A stretch of 64,000 nt of DNA from Catenuloplanes indicus (GTDB taxonomy: Bacteria > Actinomycetota > Actinomycetes > Mycobacteriales > Micromonosporaceae). Positions 1-8,386 of this stretch are shown here, in pieces. Made by a program: the position numbers and the translations under genes. Below the pieces are notes generated by a model. The model ran no database searches. It saw nothing but the letters and a program-made list of their open reading frames with translations, and was not told the origin of the DNA. Within the stretch, counting starts at the first letter, position 1. Every line of letters starts with the position of its first letter. The DNA is taken from assembly GCF_030813715.1 (NCBI RefSeq), contig NZ_JAUSUZ010000001.1, forward strand, positions 7,068,001 through 7,132,000, in the 5' to 3' direction.

Positions 1-1862
1 GGCTCGGCGAGGCCGCGGCACTGCTGGCCCAGTCGGAGGAGTCGCTGTGGGCGTTCGCCGAGGACGACGTCACGGACGGCATGCTGGTCCCGGCCGGTGA
101 CGCGTTCGCGTTCGAGCACGACATGCTGCGCGAGGTCGTCTACAACACGATCCCCGGGCCGCTGCGGGACGGCCTGCACCGTAAGGCCGCGGCCGTGATC
201 AGCGCGTCCGGCGGGCTGCCGACCGAGGTCGCGGACCACCTGATGAAGGCCGGCCCGGCCACCGCGGCGGACCAGGCCGAGCTGCTGCGTACCGCGGCGG
301 CCGGGATCGCCGCGCTCGCGCCCGGCGCGGCCGCGAACCTCTACCTGCACGCGGTCGGCGGGTTCGGCCCGCTGGACCCGCGCCGGGCCGCGTTCACCGC
401 GGAGGCGGTGCCGCTGCTGGCCTCGGCCGGCCGGCTGGACGAGGCCCGGCGGCACGGCGAGGCCGCGTTCCGTTCCGGGCTGGACGCGACCACCGCGGCC
501 CGGCTCTGCCTCGGGCTGGCCGAGGCCTGCAAACACGCCGGCCGCAACGACGAGGCGGTCGACTACACCAGCCGCGGGCTGTCCCGAGGCGGCGTCGCGC
601 CGGACGTCCGGGCGAGGCTCTGCGCCGTCCGGGCGCACGCGCTCTTCTACGAGGGCGAGCTGAGCGAGGCGGACCGGGCCGGCGCGGAGGCACACACGAT
701 CGGCGCGGACCCGGGCGCCGCCGTGTTCGGCCTGACCGCACGCTCGCTGGTCGCGGCCGCGCAGGGCCGGCTCGCCGACGCACTCGCGCACGCGCGGACC
801 GCGGTCGCGCTGGCCGACGACGCCGGTGGCGAGGCCGTGCACCGGCACCCGCAGATCTGGCTCGGCAGCGCACTGACCATGGTGGACCGGCCGGACGAGG
901 CCGAGCGGGTGCTGCGCGCCGGCCGGGCGGAGTCCACGCTGCTCGGCACCGGCTGGTCCGGGCCGCTCTGGCACTACTACGAGGCCGGGCTGCTGGCCGC
1001 CCGCGGCGACCTGCCGGACGCGATCGGCACCGCCGCGGCCGGCGTCGAACTGGCCGAGCAGCAGGCCGTGTGGCAGCTGACGGTGCCGCTGCTCGGCACG
1101 CTGATCCGGCTCAGCCTGCTCCGCGGCGACCCGGCCGGCGCGCGTGGCTACGCGGAGAAGATGCGCGAGCGGACCCGGACCGGGATCACCGCCGCGCCGG
1201 AGGACGTGCTCTGGCCGGAGGCGCTGCTGGCCTGGCAGGAGGACGGCCCGGAACCGGCCGTCTCCCACCTCCGCCCGCTCTACCAGCAGATCGAGGACCG
1301 GCCGGTGCTGATCGGCCAGGACCCGGGCGCCGCGGCCGTGCTGGTCCGGATCGCCATCGCGGCCGGCCGCACCGAGCTGGCCGAGGCCGTGGTCCGCGCG
1401 GCCCGCGCGCTCGCCGGCCGCAACCCGGACCTGCCGTCGCTGGCCGGCGCGGCCGCGCACGCGGAAGGGTTGCTGCGCGGCGACGTCACGCTGCTCCGCG
1501 AGGCGGTCGGCCGGTTCCGGCAGGGACCGCGGCGGCTCGCGCTCGCGGCCGCGCTGGACGACCTGGCCGCGCTGGACAAGAAGCCGGGTGCCGCGGCCGA
1601 GGCCGCCGAGCTGCGCGAGGCCTGCGGCGCCGCGGCGGTGCCCCGGCAGCGGCGCAACGGCAGCCGCACCGACCTGACCCCGACCGAGCTGCGCGTCGCG
1701 GCCCAGGTCGCCCGCGGCCGGCGCAACCGGGAGATAGCGGCGGAACTGTTCGTGTCCCCGCACACGGTCGACACCCACCTGCGGCACATCTACGCGAAGC
1801 TCAACATCAACAACCGGCCCGCGCTGGCCACCTGGTACACCAACCATCACGTGAACACGTGA
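1..1862 (+). CDS. LuxR-family transcriptional regulator, large ATP-binding (LAL) type, 3' part
   Basis: The reading frame is open from the window edge, so the N-terminal part (in LAL proteins an AAA/NACHT-like ATPase) lies outside. What is visible is a long alanine- and leucine-rich helical region resembling TPR-type repeats, followed by a C-terminal LuxR helix-turn-helix. The HTH shows the typical LTPTE start, the REIAAELF turn and the SPHTVDTHL recognition helix, ending about 25 residues before the stop. The HTH assignment is secure; LAL class is inferred from size and the helical middle. It probably regulates a nearby pathway, perhaps the monooxygenase that follows 77 bp downstream on the same strand. 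The start codon is not in the window. Confidence 0.85.
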   Translation, partial: LGEAAALLAQSEESLWAFAEDDVTDGMLVPAGDAFAFEHDMLREVVYNTIPGPLRDGLHRKAAAVISASGGLPTEVADHLMKAGPATAADQAELLRTAAAGIAALAPGAAANLYLHAVGGFGPLDPRRAAFTAEAVPLLASAGRLDEARRHGEAAFRSGLDATTAARLCLGLAEACKHAGRNDEAVDYTSRGLSRGGVAPDVRARLCAVRAHALFYEGELSEADRAGAEAHTIGADPGAAVFGLTARSLVAAAQGRLADALAHARTAVALADDAGGEAVHRHPQIWLGSALTMVDRPDEAERVLRAGRAESTLLGTGWSGPLWHYYEAGLLAARGDLPDAIGTAAAGVELAEQQAVWQLTVPLLGTLIRLSLLRGDPAGARGYAEKMRERTRTGITAAPEDVLWPEALLAWQEDGPEPAVSHLRPLYQQIEDRPVLIGQDPGAAAVLVRIAIAAGRTELAEAVVRAARALAGRNPDLPSLAGAAAHAEGLLRGDVTLLREAVGRFRQGPRRLALAAALDDLAALDKKPGAAAEAAELREACGAAAVPRQRRNGSRTDLTPTELRVAAQVARGRRNREIAAELFVSPHTVDTHLRHIYAKLNINNRPALATWYTNHHVNT

Positions 1863-1939
1863 TGTAACCCGTACTCCGCCTGGCGAAGGATGGCCCTCGG
1901 TGGTGAGGTCGCCGAACAAGGGGGAACGGGGCGGGGCGC

Positions 1940-3589
1940 GTGACCGTGCAAGCAGGCAGGATTCCGGTGCTCATCGTCGGAGCGGGCCCGGTGGGCGCGG
2001 TCCTCGCGCTCGAGCTGGCGCATCACAGCGTGCCGTGCACGGTGGTGGAGCGGTCACCCGAACCGCCCCGCCACCCGGGCGTCATCTTCCTGGACGGCCG
2101 GAGCATGGAGCTGCTGCGCCGGCTCGGGCTGGCCGCACGCGTACGGGACGAGTGCCGGATCGTGGGCCCGGCCGGCGGCGTGGTCTGGACGAGGGGGCTG
2201 GACCACGCGCCGGCCGGGATGTGGCCGGCGCCGCCGGAGCCACCGGCCGACGCGGTGGACGGCACCGCCGCGCTGGAGACCGGGCTCTGGGTGCGCGGCG
2301 CCGCACTGGCCGCGTTCCTGCGCGCGACGCTGCGCCGCAACCCGCTGATCGACCTGCGCGAGGGCTGGACCTTCACCGACCTGCGGGTGGAGGGCGACCG
2401 GGTGCTGGCCACCGTGCTGGAGCAGCGCACCGGCGTACGGCACGCGCTCGAGGCCGCGCACCTGGCCGGCTGCGACGGCGCGCGCAGCACGGTCCGCCGC
2501 TGCCTCGGTATCGGACTCGACCGGATCGGCCCGCCCGCGCGCCGCTGCGCCGTCCTCTTCCGCAGCTCGGACGCGGTGCTGGCGGCGCACGCGGAGGCCG
2601 CGCCGGAGATCGTCGCGGGCGAGGCGACGCTCACCTGGCAGGGCGACGGCGACGCCTGGGTCGGCACCGTGCCGCTGGCCGACGGCCCGCCCGCCGCGGT
2701 CGACCCGGCCGAGGTGCTGCGCGACCGGCTCGGCCTGGACGGCACGTACGACGTGCTCGCGGTCTCCGAATGGGACGAGTCCCCGGCCGTCGCCACCCGG
2801 TACGCGCAGGGCCGCGCCTACCTGGCCGGTGCCGCCGCGCACCGGCTGCGCGCCGCGGTCGGCCGCCGGGCCGGCACCGACATCGCGGACGCGGTCGACC
2901 TCGGCTGGAAACTCGCGGCCACGGCGTGCGGCTGGGGCGGTCCCCGGCTGGCCGCCAGCTACGAGAGCGAGCGCCGGCACGCCGCGCTGATCGACCGGGA
3001 GCTGCACGACCTGGCCGTGCAGACCCGGCTGCGGTTCGGCCGGCTGGCCGGCGCCGGCGCGTCCCGTGAGCTACTGGCCGGGTTCGTGGCGCAGGAGGCG
3101 CACCAGGCCGGTGACGCCGGGATCACGTTCGGCCGCCGGCTGGCCGATTCGCCGGTCGTCTGCCACGAGCCGGACAGCCCCGGCGACCTGCCGTGGGACC
3201 GGATCATGCCCTCCACCTGGCCGGGTAGCCGGGCACCCGCCGTACCGCTCGCGGACGGCGCACCGCTGTTCGACCGGCTCGGGCCCGAGTTGACGCTGGT
3301 CGACCTGGGGTCCGGGGGCGCCGGGCGCGCGCTGGCGGAGCGCGCCCGGCGCCGGGGCATGCCGATGACACACCTGATCGCGACCGGCGCCGCCTGGGAC
3401 CGGCGGTACGTGCTGGTCCGCCCCGACCACCTGGTCGCCTGGCGCGGCGACGCACCGCCGGCGGACTGGACCGCCGTGCTCGACACGGTCACCGGCCACA
3501 TCTCCCGTGAACACGTGATGTCCCGTGATCCGTTCGCCGGTGAGACTCGGTCGACCCCGCTGACGACCGAGAGGACGGACCGACCGTGA
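1940..3589 (+). CDS. FAD-dependent aromatic monooxygenase (PHBH fold) with altered second FAD motif
   Basis: A 549-residue flavoprotein hydroxylase of the kind found in polyketide and aromatic-compound pathways. The N-terminal Rossmann motif GAGPVG is at residues 14-19 and the CDG motif at 178-180. The second FAD/ribityl motif, normally GDAAH followed by a glycine-rich PxGGxG loop, reads GAAAH at 297-301 followed by RAAVGRRAG, so the acidic residue that contacts ribityl/pyrophosphate is Ala298. The downstream DAVDLGWKLAA helix is intact, as is the C-terminal thioredoxin-like domain. The GTG start at 1940 is preceded by a purine-rich GGGGAACGGGGCGGGG stretch. The stop overlaps the next gene by 4 bp (GTGA), which suggests translational coupling. 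FAD binding may be weakened or unusual. Confidence 0.85.
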   Translation: MTVQAGRIPVLIVGAGPVGAVLALELAHHSVPCTVVERSPEPPRHPGVIFLDGRSMELLRRLGLAARVRDECRIVGPAGGVVWTRGLDHAPAGMWPAPPEPPADAVDGTAALETGLWVRGAALAAFLRATLRRNPLIDLREGWTFTDLRVEGDRVLATVLEQRTGVRHALEAAHLAGCDGARSTVRRCLGIGLDRIGPPARRCAVLFRSSDAVLAAHAEAAPEIVAGEATLTWQGDGDAWVGTVPLADGPPAAVDPAEVLRDRLGLDGTYDVLAVSEWDESPAVATRYAQGRAYLAGAAAHRLRAAVGRRAGTDIADAVDLGWKLAATACGWGGPRLAASYESERRHAALIDRELHDLAVQTRLRFGRLAGAGASRELLAGFVAQEAHQAGDAGITFGRRLADSPVVCHEPDSPGDLPWDRIMPSTWPGSRAPAVPLADGAPLFDRLGPELTLVDLGSGGAGRALAERARRRGMPMTHLIATGAAWDRRYVLVRPDHLVAWRGDAPPADWTAVLDTVTGHISREHVMSRDPFAGETRSTPLTTERTDRP

Positions 3590-4206
3590 CGGCTGCGATC
3601 GCGTTCACCGACAGCTGCCCGACGCTGCTGAGCAGCACCGTCATCGCCGGCTGGCGCAGGCGCCTGGCCCGGGACCGGAACCGGGAGCGCAGCCACTGGC
3701 GGACCAAGACCGCCTACTACCGCGCGGCCGCCGCGCTGCTGTCCGACGGCACCGGCCGGGTGCCGGGCTGGCGCGACGTGGTCGACGCGGTCCTGCCGCA
3801 GGGCAGCCGCACCACGTTCTACGAGGTGGCCGGCGAGCACGCGCGGCACCCGATGGTACGCGAGCTGGCCCGGGACGGCTCGGCCGACTCGATCCAGCTG
3901 GCGCTGGCGTACCGGCGGGTGGACGCGGTCGCGCAGCTGATCGACGAGACCAAGGTGTGGTCCTTCTGGGAGTACCGGGAGGAACTGGTGCGCCGGCTCG
4001 TGGCGGAGACGCCCGGGCCGGACGAGGCGGGCAGGGAGGTGCGGGCGGCGCTGCTGGCGTGGGCCGCCGACCACCCGGAGCTGGCCGCAGCACTCGACCA
4101 CGCGCCACCGGCCTGCGCCGTGGAGGACCTGGTGGTGCTGGGCGGGGGACGCGCGATGGCGTTGCGCGTCGCCCGGGAGCTGGCCGGACTGCTGCACGCC
4201 CGCTGA
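3586..4206 (+). CDS. TetR-like helix-turn-helix protein (divergent)
   Basis: A 206-residue protein starting at a GTG that overlaps the monooxygenase stop by 4 bp. Residues about 45-75 look like a TetR-type HTH: a helix ending in WRDVVDAV, a short turn, then SRTTFYEVAG, which matches the RGTFYRHF-type recognition helix in layout. The rest is helical, as in TetR ligand-binding domains, but I see no specific family signature. Coupling to the hydroxylase suggests a local regulator of that unit. It could instead be an uncharacterised actinobacterial protein, since the HTH match is weak. Confidence 0.6.
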   Translation: MTAAIAFTDSCPTLLSSTVIAGWRRRLARDRNRERSHWRTKTAYYRAAAALLSDGTGRVPGWRDVVDAVLPQGSRTTFYEVAGEHARHPMVRELARDGSADSIQLALAYRRVDAVAQLIDETKVWSFWEYREELVRRLVAETPGPDEAGREVRAALLAWAADHPELAAALDHAPPACAVEDLVVLGGGRAMALRVARELAGLLHAR

Positions 4207-4320
4207 GCGTCCCGGCGGTCCAGGGCCCAAGGGGGCTTCAGCTCTGGGCCGCCGGGGTCGTTCGGCCGTCTTGACAGCCGTCGATGCCGGTCGTTGGATG
4301 TGTTACCGGGAGGTAACGCC

Positions 4321-5661
4321 ATGGCCGCCGGACCCGCCGTCCTCGCCGCACTGCTCACCGCCTCGCTGCTGCACGGGCCGGTGACGGCGCCCGCGTGCGA
4401 CGCACCCGTCCCGAGCACCACCCAGCCCGGCTATCTGGTCGCGGACCCGGACTGCGACGTGGACGGCACGCCGTTCACGCCGGTCGCGGGCTCGGCCGTG
4501 CACACCGGCATCGAGCGGGGCGCGGCGTACCGGATCGAGGTACCGCGCCGGTGGAACGGCCGGCTGGTGATCTTCGCGCACGGCTACCGCGGCGACGGTC
4601 AGGTCGTCTTCGTCAGCAACCCGCGCCTGCGCGAGCACTACCTGGACCGCGGCTACGCCTGGGCGACCTCCAGCTACCAGCTCAACGGGTACGAGGTCGG
4701 CCAGGGCGTCCGCGACTCGCACGCGCTGATCGAGGTGTTCAGCCGGGTCACCGGCCGGCCGGCCCGCTCGGTGCTGATGACCGGCGAGTCGATGGGCGGC
4801 CACGTCACCGCGGTCGCGATCGAGGAGTATCCGCGCGCGTTCACCGGCGCGATGCCGGTCTGCGGCGTGCTCGGCGACACCGCGCTCTGGGACTACTTCC
4901 TGGACGCGAACGTGACCGCGGCCGCGCTGGCCGGTGTGCCGATCCGCTTCCCGGACGTGCCGGACGCGTCCTACGACGCGGAATGGCGCGCGCGGGTCAC
5001 GGCGATCACGGCGAACCTCGGGCTGCCGGCGTCGCTCACCCCGGCTGGGCGGGCCTGGTCGGACGTGGTCGAGCGGCGCACCGGCGGCGAACGCCCGGGC
5101 TTCGCGGAGTCCTTCGCGTTCTGGAACGCGGTGACGTCGCTGGAACCCTTCGCCGACCTGCCGTTCCTCTTCGGACTCTATCCCGGCCTCTCCGGCCGGG
5201 CGGAAAACGTGTCCGGAAACCGCCACACCGTCTACCGGACCGACGACGGACCGCGACTCACCCCGGCCGAACTGCGGCTCAACCGGGACGTCCTGCGCGT
5301 CGCGCCCACGCTGCCGCCGGACCCCGGCCTCGGCAGCATCCCGCGCGTCGACGGCCGGCCCCGCGTGCCGGTGCTCTCGCTGCACACCACCGGCGACCTC
5401 TTCGTGCCGTTCTCGATGGAGCAGATCTACGCGCGTCGCGCGCACTCGCCGCTGTTCGTCTCGCGAGCGATCCGCGCGCCCGGCCACTGCGACTTCACCC
5501 AGGCCGAGCTGCGGGCCGGCTTCGACGACCTGACCCGCTGGATCGCCACCGGGCACCGTGCCCCCGGCGACGCCGTCCTGAACCCGCGTGCGGTCGCGGC
5601 CACGTCGTTCGGCTGCCGCTTCACCACGGAGACGCGCGCCGGTTTCCCGCCCTGCCCGTGA
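4321..5661 (+). CDS. secreted alpha/beta hydrolase
   Basis: A 446-residue exported hydrolase. I choose ATG 4321 because GGGAGG lies 7-8 bp upstream; the frame is open further up from a TTG at 4294. Residues 1-30 form a signal peptide with a short hydrophobic core. The nucleophile elbow GESMGG places the catalytic serine at residue 157. A TTGD segment near residue 360 and an APGHCDF segment near 388 are good candidates for the Asp and His of the triad. The oxyanion-side motif FAHGYRG follows the first core strand. Substrate is unknown; related secreted proteins are annotated as esterases. A dispersed repeat begins 11 nt after the stop. Confidence 0.8.
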   Translation: MAAGPAVLAALLTASLLHGPVTAPACDAPVPSTTQPGYLVADPDCDVDGTPFTPVAGSAVHTGIERGAAYRIEVPRRWNGRLVIFAHGYRGDGQVVFVSNPRLREHYLDRGYAWATSSYQLNGYEVGQGVRDSHALIEVFSRVTGRPARSVLMTGESMGGHVTAVAIEEYPRAFTGAMPVCGVLGDTALWDYFLDANVTAAALAGVPIRFPDVPDASYDAEWRARVTAITANLGLPASLTPAGRAWSDVVERRTGGERPGFAESFAFWNAVTSLEPFADLPFLFGLYPGLSGRAENVSGNRHTVYRTDDGPRLTPAELRLNRDVLRVAPTLPPDPGLGSIPRVDGRPRVPVLSLHTTGDLFVPFSMEQIYARRAHSPLFVSRAIRAPGHCDFTQAELRAGFDDLTRWIATGHRAPGDAVLNPRAVAATSFGCRFTTETRAGFPPCP

Positions 5662-5970
5662 AGCTTTGGATATTCCCGCTTCCGGCGTGGCCGCTGGGGC
5701 TCCTGCGGGCTCCGGTCGCGTCGTGGTCACCGAAACCCCGCTGTCGTCTTTCGGATAGCGGGGGCGCGCGGGTGCAACCCGGCGGCGGCCGGAGCCGTCT
5801 AGTGGCTGTGGAGCCGGTGAGGGCCACCCTTCGTGACGCACGGTGAGCATTGCCGTTCTGACCGCAGTGTGGCCGTTCGTCTGGTTGATATCCCTCCCGG
5901 GCCACCGTTTCATGTGTTCCTGGGTGGAACGACAAAGGGACGGATCCGGATTTATCCGGTGGGGGACGGA
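5662..5970. other. 309-bp non-coding stretch before the deacetylase gene
   Basis: Contains copy A of the dispersed 3' repeat at 5673-5718 and a small hairpin with 7-bp arms (5736-5742 with 5757-5763). The deacetylase frame extends upstream to 5833, but that part lacks a ribosome binding site and a protein-like composition, so I treat it as leader. No other element is recognised. Confidence 0.5.
5673..5718 (+). repeat. dispersed 3'-flank repeat, copy A
   Basis: Matches the family core: TTCCCGCTTCCGGCGTGGCC, a variable middle, then TCCTGCGGGC and a CCGGTCG end. It starts 11 nt after the stop codon of the alpha/beta hydrolase and reads in the same direction. The CCCGC and GCGGG ends can pair. 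The GCATGC centre seen in copies B, D and E is missing, so this is a shortened version. Confidence 0.75.
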
Positions 5971-6810
5971 GTGCAGCCCGCGATGACGAGGTGGACGATC
6001 GGCGCCCGGCACATCGCGATCATCGCCACGGTACTGGCCGTGATGCTGATCGCGAGCCTGCTCGTGGTGGCGAGGGTGACGTCCGGCAACTACGGAGCGT
6101 CAGCTTCGCCGTACCGGCCGAACCCACGCGCCGCGAGCACGCCGGAGCCGGGCGGCCAGGCCGCGTCCGCGGCACGCGGGCCGATGCGCGCGGAACCGCC
6201 GACCCGGCAGCGCGCGTACGACGGGCCGGAGGGCACCCAGCGCGTCACCGGCACGCCGTCGATGAGCCTCACGTTCGACGACGGCCCGTCCCAGTACACC
6301 GACGAGGTGCTGGACCTGTTGGACAAGCACGGCATCAAGGCCACGTTCTGCGTGATCGGCAGCCAGGTGCGGTCGCATGCGGCCCAGATGCGCCGGATCG
6401 TCGCCGAGGGACACACGCTCTGCAACCACACCTGGAATCACGACTTCCAGCTGGCCGAGCGCACGCCGGAGCAGATCGTCAAGGACCTGGTGCGGACGAA
6501 CGACGCGATCCACACGGTCGTACCGAACGCGAAGGTGCACTACTTCCGCAACCCGGGCGGCAACTTCAACCACCGTACGGTGTCGGTCGCGCAGAACCTC
6601 GGCATGGTGCCGCTGCACTGGAGCATCGACTCGCGCGACTGGGAGACCAAGGACGCGAAGAAGATCTGCGACCTGGTCGAGGCGAACGCGCACCCGGGCG
6701 CGGTGGTGCTGCTGCACGACGGCGGCGGCGACCGGCGCGAGACGACGAAGGCGCTGAAGAAGCTGCTGCCGTTCCTGAAGGCGCGGTACGACCTGGTGGC
6801 GATGCCATAG
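5971..6810 (+). CDS. polysaccharide deacetylase (NodB domain, CE4), membrane-anchored
   Basis: A 279-residue protein. GTG 5971 is preferred because GGGGGACGGA sits directly upstream; ATG 5983 is in frame but too far from that site. A single hydrophobic helix at about residues 14-36 anchors the protein, followed by a Pro/Ala-rich linker. The NodB domain shows motif 1 TFDDGP (catalytic base and metal-binding Asp), motif 2 HTWNHD (metal-binding histidines), motif 3 RNPGGNFN in place of the commoner RPPYG, and motif 5 LLHDGGGDR. It probably removes acetyl groups from peptidoglycan or chitin-like glycans outside the membrane. A bidirectional hairpin follows the stop. Confidence 0.88.
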   Translation: MQPAMTRWTIGARHIAIIATVLAVMLIASLLVVARVTSGNYGASASPYRPNPRAASTPEPGGQAASAARGPMRAEPPTRQRAYDGPEGTQRVTGTPSMSLTFDDGPSQYTDEVLDLLDKHGIKATFCVIGSQVRSHAAQMRRIVAEGHTLCNHTWNHDFQLAERTPEQIVKDLVRTNDAIHTVVPNAKVHYFRNPGGNFNHRTVSVAQNLGMVPLHWSIDSRDWETKDAKKICDLVEANAHPGAVVLLHDGGGDRRETTKALKKLLPFLKARYDLVAMP

Positions 6811-6839
6811 GTGCGGCCGCCCCGCCGGACGGCCGCACC
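6810..6839. terminator. bidirectional hairpin between convergent genes
   Basis: Perfect 10-bp arms (GGTGCGGCCG with CGGCCGCACC) and a 10-nt loop, in the 35-bp gap between the deacetylase stop and the convergent osmC stop. No T-run, as is usual in high-GC actinomycetes. Confidence 0.6.
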
Positions 6840-6845
6840 CGCGGA

Positions 6846-7262
6846 TCAGACGAGCTTGGCGTCGACCGTCTGCGGCACGGCGCCGAGCGCGGCCGAGATC
6901 GGGCAGCCGGCCTTCGCGGTCTCCACGTGGGCCGCGAAGGCGTCAGCGTCGATGTTCGGCACCGACGCCTCCACGGTCAGCGCGATACCGGTGATCTTCG
7001 GGCCGTCGCCGAGCGTGACGGCGGCGGAGGTGCGCACCGAGTCGGCCTTGAAGCCGGCACCGGCGAGCACGTTCGCCAGGAACATGGAGAAGCAGCCGGC
7101 GTGCGCGGCCGCGACCAGCTCCTCCGGGTTGGTCCCGGATCCGTCCTCGAAGCGGGAGACGAACGTGTACGGGCCCTCGAAGACGCCGGAGCCGAGCGCG
7201 ACGGTGCCGGCACCGCCCTTGAGGTCGCCGTTCCAGACAGCGGATGAGGTACGAGTTGGCAT
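6846..7262 (-). CDS. osmC: OsmC family peroxiredoxin
   Basis: A 138-residue protein, typical OsmC length (E. coli OsmC is about 143). The two redox cysteines are visible in AHAGCFSMF near residue 57 and in KAGCPISAAL near residue 119; in the family they reduce organic hydroperoxides by a thiol mechanism. The N-terminal NPEELVAAAHAGC arrangement is diagnostic. The start is ATG 7262 on the minus strand without a strong ribosome binding site. Convergent with the deacetylase and divergent from the universal stress protein, so the 141-bp gap up to 7404 likely carries stress-responsive promoters for both. Confidence 0.9.
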   Translation of the reverse strand: MPTRTSSAVWNGDLKGGAGTVALGSGVFEGPYTFVSRFEDGSGTNPEELVAAAHAGCFSMFLANVLAGAGFKADSVRTSAAVTLGDGPKITGIALTVEASVPNIDADAFAAHVETAKAGCPISAALGAVPQTVDAKLV

Positions 7263-7403
7263 ACCGGTGATTCTGCCCGGACCGCCCGCCGCTGCCCAGA
7301 CCGCCCCATGCTCGGCAATATCCGCGTTCGGTGGTGCGGCGGTCGCATCCGGGTGTAGAGCAAGCAGGTAAGGGGTCCCGCCCGGGGCCGAAGGAGGCGG
7401 GTC

Positions 7404-8300
7404 ATGTCCGGAATCGTCGTCGGAGTCGATGGATCGCCCGGGGCGGAGACGGCCGTACGCTGGGCCGCCGCCCGATCCCGGGCCAACGGCGCGCCGCTGC
7501 GGCTGATCCACGCCTACTCGCTGCCGGTGCCGTACCCGGCGTCGCCGTTCGGCCCGGCCGGCGACGTCACCGGCGACGCGGGCGCGTACGCGAAGGCCGC
7601 CGAGGCGGTGCTGACCGGCGCGGCCCGGGTCGCGGCCGAGGCCGGTGCCGCCGCGGTGAGCACGGAAGCGCTGGCCGGCGGCGCGTCCGGCGTGCTGATC
7701 GAGGCCTCGGACGGCGCCGGCCTGGTCGTGGTCGGCTCCCGCGGCCTCGGCGGCTTCACCGGTCTGCTGCTCGGCTCGGTCGGTGTGCAGGTCTCCGCGC
7801 ACGCGAAGTGCCCGGCCGTGGTGGTCCGCGAGCCGGCCACGCCCGGCGGCCCGGTGGTGGCCGGAGTGGACGGGTCCGCGCCGTCGCACGCGGCCGTGCT
7901 GTTCGCGTTCGCGGAGGCGGAACGGCTCGGCGCCGAGCTGATCGCGGTGCACGCGTGGGGCCTGCCGACGCCGGTCGACCCGGCGCTGATGGCGTTCCCC
8001 ACCGCGCAGGACCGCGACGACTACGTGACCGCGGCCGGCCAGGTGCTGCACGACGCGCTGACCGAGGGCCGGTCCCGGCACCCGTCCGTCCGGGTCCGCG
8101 AGCTCGCGGTGGAGCGCGGCGCGTCCGCCGGCCTGCTGGAGATCGCGGAACACGCCGCGCTGGTCGTGGTCGGTTCCCGCGGCCACGGCGGTTTCGCCGG
8201 GCTGCTGCTCGGCTCCACCAGCCAGTACGTGCTGCACCACGCGCACTGCCCGGTGGCGGTGCTGCGCGCGGACGTGGACCCGGAACCGTCGGAAGCCTGA
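7404..8300 (+). CDS. tandem universal stress protein (two UspA domains)
   Basis: A 298-residue cytoplasmic protein made of two Usp domains (about 1-143 and 150-290). Each begins with a VGVDGS strand and carries the ATP-binding GSRGxGGFxGLLLGS motif (near residues 111 and 253). This is the class related to mycobacterial dormancy proteins such as Rv2623. GGAGGCGGGTC precedes the ATG. It lies next to osmC, consistent with a general stress role. The exact regulator is not evident from the sequence. Confidence 0.9.
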   Translation: MSGIVVGVDGSPGAETAVRWAAARSRANGAPLRLIHAYSLPVPYPASPFGPAGDVTGDAGAYAKAAEAVLTGAARVAAEAGAAAVSTEALAGGASGVLIEASDGAGLVVVGSRGLGGFTGLLLGSVGVQVSAHAKCPAVVVREPATPGGPVVAGVDGSAPSHAAVLFAFAEAERLGAELIAVHAWGLPTPVDPALMAFPTAQDRDDYVTAAGQVLHDALTEGRSRHPSVRVRELAVERGASAGLLEIAEHAALVVVGSRGHGGFAGLLLGSTSQYVLHHAHCPVAVLRADVDPEPSEA

Positions 8301-8386
8301 CTCGGCACCGTCATTGCCGCGTATAAGTTTGTCGATACGTTGACTTCCCGGGGCCCGAGGTGCGGGTCCCGGGGAGGACGAGACCC

